Below are positions 34,472 through 44,080 of a stretch of 64,000 bases of DNA, piece by piece. The stretch lies in the NCBI GenBank assembly GCA_963608705.1, contig CAVDHB010000068.1, positions 67,379 to 131,378 on the forward strand, in the 5' to 3' direction. The DNA comes from CAVDHB01 sp963608705 (lineage in GTDB: Bacteria > Bacteroidota > Bacteroidia > Bacteroidales > Bacteroidaceae). The position numbers were made by a program, and so were the translations under genes. The notes beneath the pieces are model-generated. The model worked only from the letters and a program-made list of their open reading frames with translations, was not told the origin of the DNA and did no database searches. Every line of letters starts with the position of its first letter. Position 1 is the stretch's first letter.

Positions 34472-36094
34472 ATGTATGAAAAGATAATAGACTGGTATCT
34501 TTCACGAGAGGCTGTGCCTTACTGGAGTGTACTCCTCACAGATTGCCTTTTCGTGCTGGTGGCTGGCTTTATAGCCTATGCCGTTAATAATGAACCGATT
34601 ATTTTTGTAGCCAATGCAGGTATGCTGTCTGTCACACTTTTGGCTTATATGCCCTGCTTCCTTATTGGCTTTCGTTTGTTCCATAGCTACAGCGGCATCA
34701 TCAGGAAGAGTACGTTCATGGATGTGGCTCGTCCGGCATTCGCCTTGCTGGCGGGAGTTGTGCTGGTGATGTTGCTGAGATTCTTTCTCCATGCCGATGA
34801 TGTGTTGTTGCCCATGCGATTCCGCAACCTGTTGTTGCAGTGGTTGTTGGCTACGGTGATGATGTGTGGATTGAGGGTCTTGGCCAAGGTATTTTACGAC
34901 ATCTATTTGAATAAGCGCAGTCCCAACGGAGCATACGGTCTGGATGATGCTTCCCTGCTCGGTATGGAAATGGAGGAATTGCTGCCCCGTGAGCCTATCA
35001 CGGTTGATATGGATGCCATCCGGGCATCTATGCAAGGCCGTAGCATCATGGTGACAGGAGCAGCTGGAAGCATTGGATCAGAACTGGCTCGTCTGCTGGC
35101 CACCTTCGCTCCTAAGCGTTTGGTGCTTATTGATCAAGCCGAGTCACCCCTGCATGAGGTGAGGCTGTGGATGAAAAGGGAGCATCCCGACTTGGAATGC
35201 CATACCATCGTGTGCAACATCTGTCATCATCATCGCATGGAGGCACTGTTCAAGACGTTTCGGCCCGGGCTGATCTTCCATGCCGCAGCTTATAAGCATG
35301 TGCCGATGATGGAGGATAACCCCGTGGAGAGTGTATTGAACAATGTGGATGGAACTTGCAAGCTGGCCGATTTGGCCGTGAAGTATGGCGTGGAGAAGTT
35401 TGTGATGATCAGCACTGACAAGGCTGTCAATCCCACCAATGTGATGGGATGTTCCAAGCGCATTTGCGAGATGTATTGCCAGAGCCTGGCCAAGTCAGCG
35501 GGCTGTACCTGCAAGTTTATCACCACTCGATTCGGTAACGTGCTGGGTTCTAATGGCTCCGTCATTCCCATTTTCCGTGAGCAGATACGCCGTGGAGGGC
35601 CTGTGATGGTGACACATCCTGACATTGTACGCTTCTTCATGCTCATCCCTGAGGCTTGCCGTCTTGTGTTGGAGGCAGCCATGATGGGTAGGGGAGAGGA
35701 AATCTTTGTATTCGACATGGGTAAGCCTGTGCGTATTGTCGATTTGGCAAAGCGGATGATTAAGCTCAGTGGACGGCAAGACATCAAGATTCGGTTCTCT
35801 GGCCTTCGTCCCGGAGAGAAACTTTATGAGGAAGTATTGGATGACAAGGAGACTGTCATCCCGACTTCCCATCCCAAAATCAAGGTGGCCCGGGTGAGGG
35901 AATACGATTTCGAGACTGTGCGTTTCATGACCCAGAGACTCATCGAGACAGCTCTGACCTACGACCCTGTGAAGACGGTGAGAGCCATGAAGCGGATGGT
36001 GCCGGAATACAAGAGCGAGAACTCCATGTATTGCATGCTCGATATGCAAGGGGAGGAAATATGTAAGAATCAATCACAATATATTGCAATATGA
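34472..36094 (+). CDS. PglF/WbpM-like UDP-GlcNAc 4,6-dehydratase, membrane-bound
   Basis: 540 residues. Four TM helices in the first ~150 residues, then a short linker and an extended SDR domain: NAD loop VTGAAGSIGSE (about 193), HAAAYKHVPMME, and the active-site stretch STDKAVNPTNVMGCSKR, where Met replaces the usual catalytic Tyr as in PglF/WbpM. Compared with full-length WbpM (~660) the first Rossmann-like domain between the TM part and the catalytic part is missing. Starts two bases after the aminotransferase stop and overlaps the next gene by 4 bases. Confidence 0.9.
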   Translation: MYEKIIDWYLSREAVPYWSVLLTDCLFVLVAGFIAYAVNNEPIIFVANAGMLSVTLLAYMPCFLIGFRLFHSYSGIIRKSTFMDVARPAFALLAGVVLVMLLRFFLHADDVLLPMRFRNLLLQWLLATVMMCGLRVLAKVFYDIYLNKRSPNGAYGLDDASLLGMEMEELLPREPITVDMDAIRASMQGRSIMVTGAAGSIGSELARLLATFAPKRLVLIDQAESPLHEVRLWMKREHPDLECHTIVCNICHHHRMEALFKTFRPGLIFHAAAYKHVPMMEDNPVESVLNNVDGTCKLADLAVKYGVEKFVMISTDKAVNPTNVMGCSKRICEMYCQSLAKSAGCTCKFITTRFGNVLGSNGSVIPIFREQIRRGGPVMVTHPDIVRFFMLIPEACRLVLEAAMMGRGEEIFVFDMGKPVRIVDLAKRMIKLSGRQDIKIRFSGLRPGEKLYEEVLDDKETVIPTSHPKIKVARVREYDFETVRFMTQRLIETALTYDPVKTVRAMKRMVPEYKSENSMYCMLDMQGEEICKNQSQYIAI

Positions 36095-37950
36095 GAAATT
36101 CAAGAACTATGAGAAAAGTACTTTTCCCGCTGTTTGTCGGCCTATTGGCAGCAAACAGTATGACAGCCTTTGCGCAGAAAGACAAGCACAAGGATATACT
36201 GGATAGGTACAAGGATTATCGGGAAGTCTATCGGGATACTGCTGATCGGGTGATGCCCACCATGACGGAGATAAAGAACGATACGACCTTTGATCCTTTG
36301 CGTGTCGTGACCAACAAGTTTGGCAAGAATTGGTTTGTCTTTGCTACGGCTGGTGTGCATACCTTCCGCGGCGACTATTCTGGAACGGGCAAGTTTTCAG
36401 GCACGCTCTCACCTGATTGGGGTATCGGTGTAGGTAAGTGGTTTACCCCTGGTGTGGCATTGAAAGTGGAGTTTATCCACTCCGAGTCGCGTGGCTATAC
36501 CGAGTACCAGACTGGACACTATGGTTATGGCGACGTGATGCAGACGGCAGACGGCACGCCTTATCGCAAAATGAAGACCAAGTGGTGGGACATCAGTGCC
36601 AGTGCTTTGCTCAACCTGAGCCGACTCTTTCTGGGCTATGAGGGTTACAACAGTCCCAAGCGCATGAACCAATTTATGTTCGCAGCCGGTATCGGTGGCG
36701 TTCATCACCTGGGCTATGGCCATAGCTATGGTTCCGACAACGAGTGGAGCGGGCATGTCGAACTACAGTATAGCCGGTTCTTCAATCCCAAGAAACGTTT
36801 CTCGCTCGACCTGAAGCTGAGGGGACTGTTCTACCAAACCAACTTTGACCTGGAATATGGACAGGCCGACCATTCCGCCTACAAATGGGATGCCAACCTG
36901 GGACTGGCTTTGGGCTTCACCTTCTATCTGGATAAGCAACGTTCGAATGGGTGGAGACACGGACAACAGACCATCTACCAGCGTGACTTCCGAGAGAGGA
37001 AAATCCTCGTGGTGAAAGAAAAGGAAAACACTGTGGACTACAACACACTCACTTTCTACGTTTTCTATCCCAACAACTACTCGGGTCGTAATGACGCCCC
37101 CTTGGTCAACGGTTCTTCAGTCAATGCGCTTGATTATTTGGCCGGAGGTATCTTCACCCAGAAGCAGTACACCGACAAGGGAGCCGTGGCTGCACGATTG
37201 ATAGACGGCAAGTCGCCTATCGGATTGGACACCAAGAACCTGCCTACGGAGCGAGCCAACCAACACTTCAAGATTAACTATGTGCCACGTGGATACGAAA
37301 TGGCTTCGGAGCCTCTTTCACTTAGTCTGAAGGCCGATGCCATGACTGACTTCCGCAATAAGGCAGGTTTCTACTATGCGCCTATCTACGACGGTAAGCA
37401 TGTGTGGCAGTATCGTATCGACGATGCCACGCTCGGACAGAAACTTCTCCTTGATGAGAATTATATGGAGACACACTCTTACGGCCTGAATGCCCACCGG
37501 GGCTTGGGTACTGTACGTGAGTACATGAATATCGAGAAGGGAGAACTGCTCGTCAGCTTCGCCGACGTGTATGCCGCCATGACCTCCAACGAAGGCTATA
37601 TCTCGCAGTTTGCCGACTCGGCCACCGTGGAAAAGGTGAAGCGTATCCTTGATCAAGGCATCATCACCATGATACAGACCGAGGGGCTGGCTACCAGTCA
37701 GGATAACTATTCGGGTGCTGATGCTGCACGGGTGGGGCAAGACCGAAACACGGCTCTCTCTCAAAACCGTGCTCACACCGTCATCTCTTGGCTCAAGGGT
37801 AAGCCTCGCTTGAACGATGTGTCTTCGCAGATATTCATGGTGAGTAGCCTGAGTGGTCCTATTCGCAATGTGCAAGACAAGAGTACCCGTGGGCTTCCTG
37901 CCAAACTAAACCGCTGTGTGAAGGTGAAAATCCATTATATGCTCAAATAG
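36091..37950 (+). CDS. Outer-membrane beta-barrel protein with OmpA-like C-terminal region
   Basis: 619 residues with signal peptide (cleavage near NSMTAFA-Q, residue ~28). Residues ~65-300 alternate hydrophobic and polar with many aromatic residues (e.g. NWFVFATAGVHTFRGDY, LALGFTFYLDKQ), as in a transmembrane beta-barrel. The last ~90 residues contain NTALSQNRAHTVISWLKG, resembling the arginine helix of OmpA-type peptidoglycan-binding domains. It is last in the capsule operon and just before its terminator, suggesting an outer-membrane role in display or export of the glycan. No named family is recognised with certainty. Confidence 0.7.
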   Translation: MRNSRTMRKVLFPLFVGLLAANSMTAFAQKDKHKDILDRYKDYREVYRDTADRVMPTMTEIKNDTTFDPLRVVTNKFGKNWFVFATAGVHTFRGDYSGTGKFSGTLSPDWGIGVGKWFTPGVALKVEFIHSESRGYTEYQTGHYGYGDVMQTADGTPYRKMKTKWWDISASALLNLSRLFLGYEGYNSPKRMNQFMFAAGIGGVHHLGYGHSYGSDNEWSGHVELQYSRFFNPKKRFSLDLKLRGLFYQTNFDLEYGQADHSAYKWDANLGLALGFTFYLDKQRSNGWRHGQQTIYQRDFRERKILVVKEKENTVDYNTLTFYVFYPNNYSGRNDAPLVNGSSVNALDYLAGGIFTQKQYTDKGAVAARLIDGKSPIGLDTKNLPTERANQHFKINYVPRGYEMASEPLSLSLKADAMTDFRNKAGFYYAPIYDGKHVWQYRIDDATLGQKLLLDENYMETHSYGLNAHRGLGTVREYMNIEKGELLVSFADVYAAMTSNEGYISQFADSATVEKVKRILDQGIITMIQTEGLATSQDNYSGADAARVGQDRNTALSQNRAHTVISWLKGKPRLNDVSSQIFMVSSLSGPIRNVQDKSTRGLPAKLNRCVKVKIHYMLK

Positions 37951-37995
37951 GACTGCAATATAGATTATTCGTAACAATAGACTAACTTAAAATAA

Positions 37996-38036
37996 GTCCC
38001 CGTGGGTGGAGAGCTTCTCCACTCACGGGGGCTTTT
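37996..38036 (+). terminator. Strong terminator of the capsule operon
   Basis: A 17-bp stem (gtccccgtgggtggaga / tctccactcacgggggc, two mismatches that are G-U in RNA) with a 3-base loop followed by TTTT, 45 bases after the last stop. Confidence 0.9.
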
Positions 38037-38077
38037 CATGTTCCGTTGAAATGTATTATTGTCGGCGTACCATTTTT

Positions 38078-38096
38078 CCCACTTGTATAGAAGTGA
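38078..38096. repeat. Dispersed short repeat containing cacttgtatagaagtg
   Basis: cccacttgtatagaagtga lies between the capsule terminator and the manA stop. Its first 15 bases recur as the exact reverse complement at 49596-49610 in another intergenic region; caCTT/AAGtg is an imperfect palindrome. Confidence 0.55.
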
Positions 38097-38130
38097 GCGA
38101 TGACTTTCAGCGGACTAATATTTCGCCTGT

Positions 38131-39111
38131 TTATACGTACGATTCCAGCACCTTCATGCCTTCACCCTGTGCGGGTATGACTTCGATGGATTTTGTGGTG
38201 GCGGGCAACACGATTGTCTCACCCTCGGAGAGCGTGGTTTCGTTTCCCTCGTTGTCCACTACCTTGGAGTGTCCCTTCAGTCCCATTAACACGACGAAAG
38301 AGTCCAGCTCGGAATAGTCCATGGTCATTTGCTCCGTAAGGTCGTACACCGTGGTCGTGAAATAAGGGCAGCTGGCAATCTCCACCGGCTCGTCTTTCTT
38401 GGGCTGGTAATGTGTCTGGTAGTCTGTGAGTATGTTTTTGAAGTCGATGCACTGTTTCGCCTGTTCAGTGTGCAGCTCCCGGTAGTTTCCGTTTTTGTCT
38501 TTGCGCTTGAAGTCGTAGAGGCGGAAGGTCGTGTCGGAAGTCTCCTGTATTTCCGCCAAGAACGTGCCTTTCCCGATGCTGTGGATTCTTCCTGCCTGGA
38601 TGAAGAACACATCCCCGTCTTTCACGGGATAGTCGTAGAGCGCGTCGCAGATGGAGCCGTCTTCTACCATGTGTTCGTATTCCTCCGGTGTGATTTCCTT
38701 CTTCAATCCCACTCTCAGATGTGCGTCAGGGTCGGATTCCATGACATACCACATCTCTGTCTTCCCCCGGTTTTTCCCGAATTTCTTTTGTGCGTCCTCA
38801 TCGCTGGGATGCACTTGTATGGAGAGGTCTTTCTGTGCGTCGATGAATTTTATAAGGAGAGGGAACTCGTCATGGAATCGTTCATAGTTCTCTTTTCCCA
38901 CAAGCTTGTCTTTCATCTCCCGTACCACCTCGTTGAGTTTCTTTCCCTTGTAAGGGCCGTTGGCCACGATGCTCTCATTGCCTTCCACGCCGCTTACTTC
39001 CCAGCTTTCGCCTACCTGGGTCAAATCGCTTTGCAGATGTTTGAATGGTACAATCTTTTCTCCACCCCACAGGGTTTGTTTCAATAAAGGTTGAAATTTG
39101 AATGGTTCCAT
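38131..39111 (-). CDS. manA: Mannose-6-phosphate isomerase, class I type
   Basis: Interconverts fructose-6-P and mannose-6-P, feeding GDP-mannose and GDP-fucose synthesis for surface glycans. 326 residues from ATG 39111 (an upstream in-frame ATG at 39189 lies before the promoter). Short class I enzyme as in Firmicutes and Bacteroidetes: the zinc ligands are in SIQVHPSDEDA and TEMWYV, with FIQAGRIHSIGKG later. Convergent with the capsule operon, 94 bases from its terminator. Confidence 0.9.
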   Translation of the reverse strand: MEPFKFQPLLKQTLWGGEKIVPFKHLQSDLTQVGESWEVSGVEGNESIVANGPYKGKKLNEVVREMKDKLVGKENYERFHDEFPLLIKFIDAQKDLSIQVHPSDEDAQKKFGKNRGKTEMWYVMESDPDAHLRVGLKKEITPEEYEHMVEDGSICDALYDYPVKDGDVFFIQAGRIHSIGKGTFLAEIQETSDTTFRLYDFKRKDKNGNYRELHTEQAKQCIDFKNILTDYQTHYQPKKDEPVEIASCPYFTTTVYDLTEQMTMDYSELDSFVVLMGLKGHSKVVDNEGNETTLSEGETIVLPATTKSIEVIPAQGEGMKVLESYV

Positions 39112-39145
39112 AATAAGTGAAGTTTTATGTTTGTTCAATCGTAGA

Positions 39146-39175
39146 CAAAGATACAGATTAGTCTTCACATACAAA
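39146..39175 (-). promoter_or_regulatory. Candidate manA promoter
   Basis: Minus strand TTTG (39175-39172), 18 bases, TATCTTTG (39153-39146, exact TAnnTTTG). Predicted start about 30 bases upstream of ATG 39111. Confidence 0.55.
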
Positions 39176-39202
39176 AGGTCTTCTTTCAATTAAGTCTTAG
39201 TT

Positions 39203-39237
39203 TTTGTTGCTTTTATGCTTTGTTTACGTTACCTTTG
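39203..39237 (+). promoter_or_regulatory. Promoter of the large sensor gene
   Basis: TTTGTTG (39203-39209) supplies the -33 element and TACCTTTG (39230-39237) is an exact -7 element. The predicted start near 39241 is only about 4 bases before ATG 39245, so the transcript may be essentially leaderless. Confidence 0.55.
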
Positions 39238-39244
39238 CAATTCC

Positions 39245-42200
39245 ATGCGGCTGTACATTTTATATACAAGTGTTTTTCTTTTGGCTGTTGTCATGTGGCT
39301 GGTATCGGGGTGTAGTTCCTCTGACGAGGAGCGAAAGACTGAATACCGAAGGCTGGACGACAAGGCTTATTATTGGGAGTACCGTAATTTGGACTCAGCT
39401 GTCTGCTATGCGAAGAGGGCGTTGAATCTGTCCATGGCTGACGAGGATGCCCGCACGGTGGCTTTGAACCGTCTGGCAGATGTCAAGTTCATGCAGATGG
39501 ACTTTACGGAAAGCCGTATGCTTTATATGCAGGCGATGGACGAGACGGATGATCTCTTGCAACGTTTTGTCAGTGAAGTGGGATTGATGAACGTATGCCA
39601 GCGTACTTCCCAGAACCGGTCGTTCTATGAGCATCACTATGAGGCGGAGTCGTTGATGAGAAGGATTGAAGAGGATGAGAATGACCTGGACGACTATGAG
39701 AGGCATTCGTTTGACATGGCCCGGCAGACTTTCCACACCGTGTCGGCCCAGTATTTCCTGAATCTGAGGCAGGAGAGACGGGCGAGAAAGGAGATGGAAG
39801 GGCTGACGGCGGATGAGAGTCTCCTGCGAAGAGACACGGTACAGTGGCTAAAGGTGAACTATGTGAAAAGCAACTCACGTCTTGTGGAGGGAGATAGTGA
39901 GGGAAAGAGATGGCTGACCACTTTTGACTCCTTGTTTCACGGGCTGGAAATAAGCCGGAAAGGGAACTATCCTTTTTTTGAGGCTCGCTATCTTCAAGGA
40001 TTGGCGATACAGCTTTCCAATGAGCGGACTGCCGCTTTTTTAGAGCGGGAGCGTGCGTTGGCCATACATTATTTGACGGGAGACTCCGTGTCGGAATATG
40101 GCAGTGGGGAATTATTGGCCCGGCAAGCGTTGGATTTGTCCAACCGGTACGGAGACTTGTACTTGCAATCCGTAAGTTTGCGGGTGTGGGCCGCTTGCTA
40201 TTTCCGGTCTGGTCATTATCCGGAAGCACTGAACGCTTTACAAGGGGCGTTGAATTTGGTAAACCAGCATTATTTGGCACATTACCGCCAGATTCCCACT
40301 CCTCATCTGTTGGAGCTGTATAATCCACAGGACAGTGTGTCCGTGGAGAAACAATGGATGGATAATCCGCAGATTCTCACTATGCCGGAATGGATTGCCC
40401 GTATCCGGGAACAGCTGAGTATGGTGTACAGTGCCTTGGGAGACAAGATGCGCAGTGACTACAACCGCAATGTGTATCTGGATATTCTGGATGTGACCCG
40501 CCAGGATAAAGAAGGGGAACTGAGGTTTCATCGCTTGGAAAAGGAAGGGCGGTTGCTTAATATTTGGATGGCGGTCGTTACGCTGAGTATTGGGGGCGGC
40601 TGTTTCTTGCTCTACTGGTTGAGTAAGAAATGGAAGCAATTGCACCGAAGCCAAGTGAGAGAGTTGTTCACGGATGTGAGAAAACAAGCGGGATTGTGGC
40701 TTGACGGGGAAAGCCGCTCCCTGGAGGACTTGGAGGAAGCGTATGAGGATGCCGCTTCTGCGTTGGAAATGAGCAGACGCAAGATAACTCAATACAAGAC
40801 TGAGAATGAGGACAGAAGAGCCTGTGTGTCTTTGGTAGGGGAGGTGATTCCCCTTCTGGATCGGATGTTGAATGAATTGCGTAGATTGAAAGAGGGAAAG
40901 GATACAGCGGAGGTACGCAAGGAACGTTATGTCTATATCTGTGAGCTGACAGAGAAGATAAATGAGTACAATGACCTCTTGACGCATTGGATTCAGATAA
41001 GGAAGGGGACGTTTAACTTGCGGGTGGAGACGTTTTCCGTGAAAGAAGTCTTGGATGTGCTTCGCCTTCGGCAAGGGCTTTTCGAGCGAGGCGGAAAGAC
41101 TTTGGAAGTCTCGCAGGCTGATTATAAGGTGAAAGCGGACAAAGCGCTGACGTTGTTTATGCTGAACACCCTGGTGGAGAATGCGTACAAATATGCCGGG
41201 GAAAAAGGTAAGACTGCCGTCGAGGCTGTGGAGGGGTCGGATTATGTGGAACTCTCAATCAAGGATAACGGCCCAGGACTGTCCGAAGAGGACAGGCAGC
41301 GCATTGTGAATCAGAAAGTCTATGATGCCGCAAGTATCGGAATGGTGGGTGACGCTGAGAGAGACTCCCGTTTGCAAGAGAAAAAGGGCTTTGGTTTCGG
41401 GTTGATGAATTGCAAGGGAATTATTGAGAAATACCGGAAAACAAACTCCTTTTTCGCCTGTTGCCTGTTTGGTGTGGAAAGTGAGAAGGGGAAAGGATGC
41501 CGCTTCTTTTTCCGTCTGCCCAAAGCGAAGTCGCTGCTTGTCGTCTTGTTACTTCTGACGGCGGGGATGGGACTGAACGGTTGCACTTCCTCGGACAAAC
41601 AGCCTGTGCAGGAGAAAGACGTGCTTTGGAAACCTGATGACGCCTTGTTGAGGCGTGCGTCAGGATTTGCGGATTCCGTGTATTATTGCAATATAGACGC
41701 ACGGTATGAACAGGCATTGGCTTTCGCTGATTCTGCCCGTGGTTGTCTGAACGCATATTACCTTGCGCATCATCCTGGCAGTGTGTGTTTGATGAGAAAC
41801 CGTGGAAATGCGGAGCAGGCGGCAGAGTTGTATTGGTGGGAAGAGGGGTTTAACACAGACTATCATGTGATTTTGGATATTCGGAATGAATCGGCGGTGG
41901 CGGCTTTGGCCTTGAAAGACTGGACAAGATACCGCTACGATAATGATATATACACCGTGTTGTACAAGGTGCTTGGAGAGGATTCCAGTCTGGGATTGTA
42001 CAGTCAGTCAATGCAGCGTTCCTCTTCGAATAAAATTGTGCTGCTCATGGTGTTTGTGGTGTCTGCTCTCACCTTTTTCATAGCTTACTATATTCTTTAT
42101 TTCCGCCGTAGACGATTGTTCCGTATACATTTACGGCAGTTGCTTCAGCTGAATACCGACTTGGCCTCTCTTTCTTGTTCCATGCCGGAAGAGGGTAGTA

Positions 42201-43354
42201 GGCTGGTGGATACGTCATTGCCTCAAGTGTTGTTGCGTGATTTGAATGAGATTGTTCCCTTGGAGGGGCTGGTGTTGCTGGTGAATGACACAGAACGGAA
42301 TAGTATGGATTGTCTTTATGCGGGTGAAGTGGTGGCGGACAGACGGCAGATGGAAGACGGTCTGCGGGCTGTCCTGAATGGAAAGAAGCTGGGTGGAGAA
42401 AGACAGGGACAGGCCTTCCCGCTGGATGTACGGTGGCAAGGCAAGGTTTACAGGGTCGGTGTTTTATGGTTGGGAGTTGCCGGACGGGCAGACGCCACTC
42501 TTAAGCCGATTCTCGCCTTGGCGGTGCGTTCCGTGGCCGCTTGTCTGTTCCATTCGGTCGTGCAGGTCGGTGGAATGGAAAACAAGGTGGAACTGATGAG
42601 AGACGAGGTGAGGAAAGCTTCTCAGGAAGCGTCCCGTCTGCATGTGCAGAATCAGGTGCTGGACAACTGTCTGTCTGCCATCAAGCATGAGACGATGTTC
42701 TATCCCAGTCGTATTTTGCAATTAGTGGAGAAAATCAAAGGGAATGTGGACAAGGAGGAGGAACGCAGATTGACAGCGGAGATGGCAGAGTTAGCCATTT
42801 ATTATAAGGATATATACACGCTGCTGGGTGACAATGCCCGTCGGCAATTGACACAAGTGGTGTTCCATAGAGAGACACTGGAAGCGGAACGCCTTTATAT
42901 GCAAGCGGAAAGACTGTTTCATAAGCTGAATAAAAGGCATACGTTGGAATGGACGGAGGGTGGATGCCAAGAAGGAGGATTGTGCCTGAAAGGGGACGGT
43001 GAATTGTTGTCTCTTCTTTTTCGGAATCTCTTAGAGGCTGCATTATCCCCTGCCAAGGAAGGCACCTTGAGTCTGACCATCCGAAGATGGGAACACTATG
43101 TCCGTTTTGAATTAAAAGACAGCCGGTCGCTTTATTCGGCTGACACCTTGCGGCTGCTGTTTTCCCCAGACTTGTGTGAATTGAAGAGTGCGGAGGGACA
43201 GTCGGTGGAAATGAAATACTTAGTTTGTAAACAAATCATAAGGGATCATGGAGAATACACGGCGCAAAGGGGCTGTCGTATTAATGCGGAGCCGATGTCC
43301 GAAGGCGGATATGTCGTGTGGTTCACCTTGCCCTTGGTGGTAAATAAAGATTGA
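39245..43354 (+). CDS. Tandem lipoprotein/histidine-kinase-like sensor (DUF5112/DUF5113-like)
   Basis: 1369 residues, two sensor modules in series. Module 1: lipoprotein-type signal (LVSGC, Cys23), TPR-like helical sensor (~24-435), TM near 437-460, then an ATPase domain with N-box NTLVENAYKYAG, G1 DNGPGLS and G2 GFGFGLMN. Module 2: second hydrophobic segment with its own lipobox-like LNGC (Cys780), second sensor region, TM near 930-955, GAF-like region, and a DHp helix with H-box CLSAIKHETMFYPS (His1148), then a C-terminal ATPase-like domain without a clear G1 box. Module 1 shows no His at the expected H-box position. The response regulator follows after 3 bases. Start chosen because ATG 39215 lies before the promoter. 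Confidence 0.8.
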   Translation: MRLYILYTSVFLLAVVMWLVSGCSSSDEERKTEYRRLDDKAYYWEYRNLDSAVCYAKRALNLSMADEDARTVALNRLADVKFMQMDFTESRMLYMQAMDETDDLLQRFVSEVGLMNVCQRTSQNRSFYEHHYEAESLMRRIEEDENDLDDYERHSFDMARQTFHTVSAQYFLNLRQERRARKEMEGLTADESLLRRDTVQWLKVNYVKSNSRLVEGDSEGKRWLTTFDSLFHGLEISRKGNYPFFEARYLQGLAIQLSNERTAAFLERERALAIHYLTGDSVSEYGSGELLARQALDLSNRYGDLYLQSVSLRVWAACYFRSGHYPEALNALQGALNLVNQHYLAHYRQIPTPHLLELYNPQDSVSVEKQWMDNPQILTMPEWIARIREQLSMVYSALGDKMRSDYNRNVYLDILDVTRQDKEGELRFHRLEKEGRLLNIWMAVVTLSIGGGCFLLYWLSKKWKQLHRSQVRELFTDVRKQAGLWLDGESRSLEDLEEAYEDAASALEMSRRKITQYKTENEDRRACVSLVGEVIPLLDRMLNELRRLKEGKDTAEVRKERYVYICELTEKINEYNDLLTHWIQIRKGTFNLRVETFSVKEVLDVLRLRQGLFERGGKTLEVSQADYKVKADKALTLFMLNTLVENAYKYAGEKGKTAVEAVEGSDYVELSIKDNGPGLSEEDRQRIVNQKVYDAASIGMVGDAERDSRLQEKKGFGFGLMNCKGIIEKYRKTNSFFACCLFGVESEKGKGCRFFFRLPKAKSLLVVLLLLTAGMGLNGCTSSDKQPVQEKDVLWKPDDALLRRASGFADSVYYCNIDARYEQALAFADSARGCLNAYYLAHHPGSVCLMRNRGNAEQAAELYWWEEGFNTDYHVILDIRNESAVAALALKDWTRYRYDNDIYTVLYKVLGEDSSLGLYSQSMQRSSSNKIVLLMVFVVSALTFFIAYYILYFRRRRLFRIHLRQLLQLNTDLASLSCSMPEEGSRLVDTSLPQVLLRDLNEIVPLEGLVLLVNDTERNSMDCLYAGEVVADRRQMEDGLRAVLNGKKLGGERQGQAFPLDVRWQGKVYRVGVLWLGVAGRADATLKPILALAVRSVAACLFHSVVQVGGMENKVELMRDEVRKASQEASRLHVQNQVLDNCLSAIKHETMFYPSRILQLVEKIKGNVDKEEERRLTAEMAELAIYYKDIYTLLGDNARRQLTQVVFHRETLEAERLYMQAERLFHKLNKRHTLEWTEGGCQEGGLCLKGDGELLSLLFRNLLEAALSPAKEGTLSLTIRRWEHYVRFELKDSRSLYSADTLRLLFSPDLCELKSAEGQSVEMKYLVCKQIIRDHGEYTAQRGCRINAEPMSEGGYVVWFTLPLVVNKD

Positions 43355-43357
43355 TAT

Positions 43358-44080
43358 ATGGAGAATTTCAATGTGATTATTGTGGAGGATGCGCGTCTGG
43401 AGTTAAAGGGGACGGAAGAAATCTTCCGTAACGATATTCCGGAAGGACACATCATAGCCACCGCATCCACGGAAGATGAATATTGGAATGCGATGAAGGC
43501 GGGAGTGCCTGATTTGCTGTTGCTCGATTTGGGATTGGGAGGTTCCACTACCGTAGGTGTGGAGATTTGTCGTAAGACAAGGCGGGAGTATCCCGACTTG
43601 CGCATTCTCATCTTCACGGGCGAGGTGCTGAACGAGAAACTGTGGATGGATGCCTTGGATGCGGGAGCGGATGGAATCATTCTGAAAAGCGGGGAGTTAT
43701 TGACCCGGTTGGACGTGGCTTGCGTGATGGCTGGCAAACAGTATGTGTTCAACCAGCCTTTGCTGAAACAAATTGTAGCCCGCTTTAGAAAATCGGTCAT
43801 GGAGGAGCAGGAAAGACAGGAGGCGGTCATAGACTACGACATAGACGAGTATGACGAGCGTTTTCTGCGGCATTTGGCGTTGGGATATACGAAGGAGATG
43901 ATCTCCAATTTGTCGGGGATGCCTTTCGGAGTGAAGAGTCTTGAGAAGAAACAAAACGACCTGATTGGCCGTCTGTTTCCGAAAAACGCCCGCAACGGTG
44001 TGAATGCCACTCGTTTGGTCACAAGAGCCTTTCAGTTACACATCTTGGACATAGACAATCTGGAGCCGGATGAAGAATAG
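43358..44080 (+). CDS. NarL/LuxR-type response regulator partner of the tandem sensor
   Basis: 240 residues. Receiver domain with acidic pocket VIIVEDARLE, phospho-acceptor Asp57 in LLLLDLGLGG, Thr in ILIFTGE and Lys in GIILKSG. The C-terminal part (DERFLRHLALGYTKEMISNL...VKSLEKKQNDL) is a LuxR-like helix-turn-helix. Three bases after the sensor gene and overlapping the next gene by 11 bases, so the three form an operon. Regulon unknown. Confidence 0.88.
   Translation: MENFNVIIVEDARLELKGTEEIFRNDIPEGHIIATASTEDEYWNAMKAGVPDLLLLDLGLGGSTTVGVEICRKTRREYPDLRILIFTGEVLNEKLWMDALDAGADGIILKSGELLTRLDVACVMAGKQYVFNQPLLKQIVARFRKSVMEEQERQEAVIDYDIDEYDERFLRHLALGYTKEMISNLSGMPFGVKSLEKKQNDLIGRLFPKNARNGVNATRLVTRAFQLHILDIDNLEPDEE

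Noticed and set aside
38331..39087. 252-codon plus-strand frame opposite manA
   Set aside because: Antisense of a well-supported isomerase gene, with no recognisable domain.
39572..41074. Long minus-strand frames opposite the large sensor gene
   Set aside because: Pro/Ser/His-rich composition without domains; they are shadows of the plus-strand gene, whose motifs are clear.
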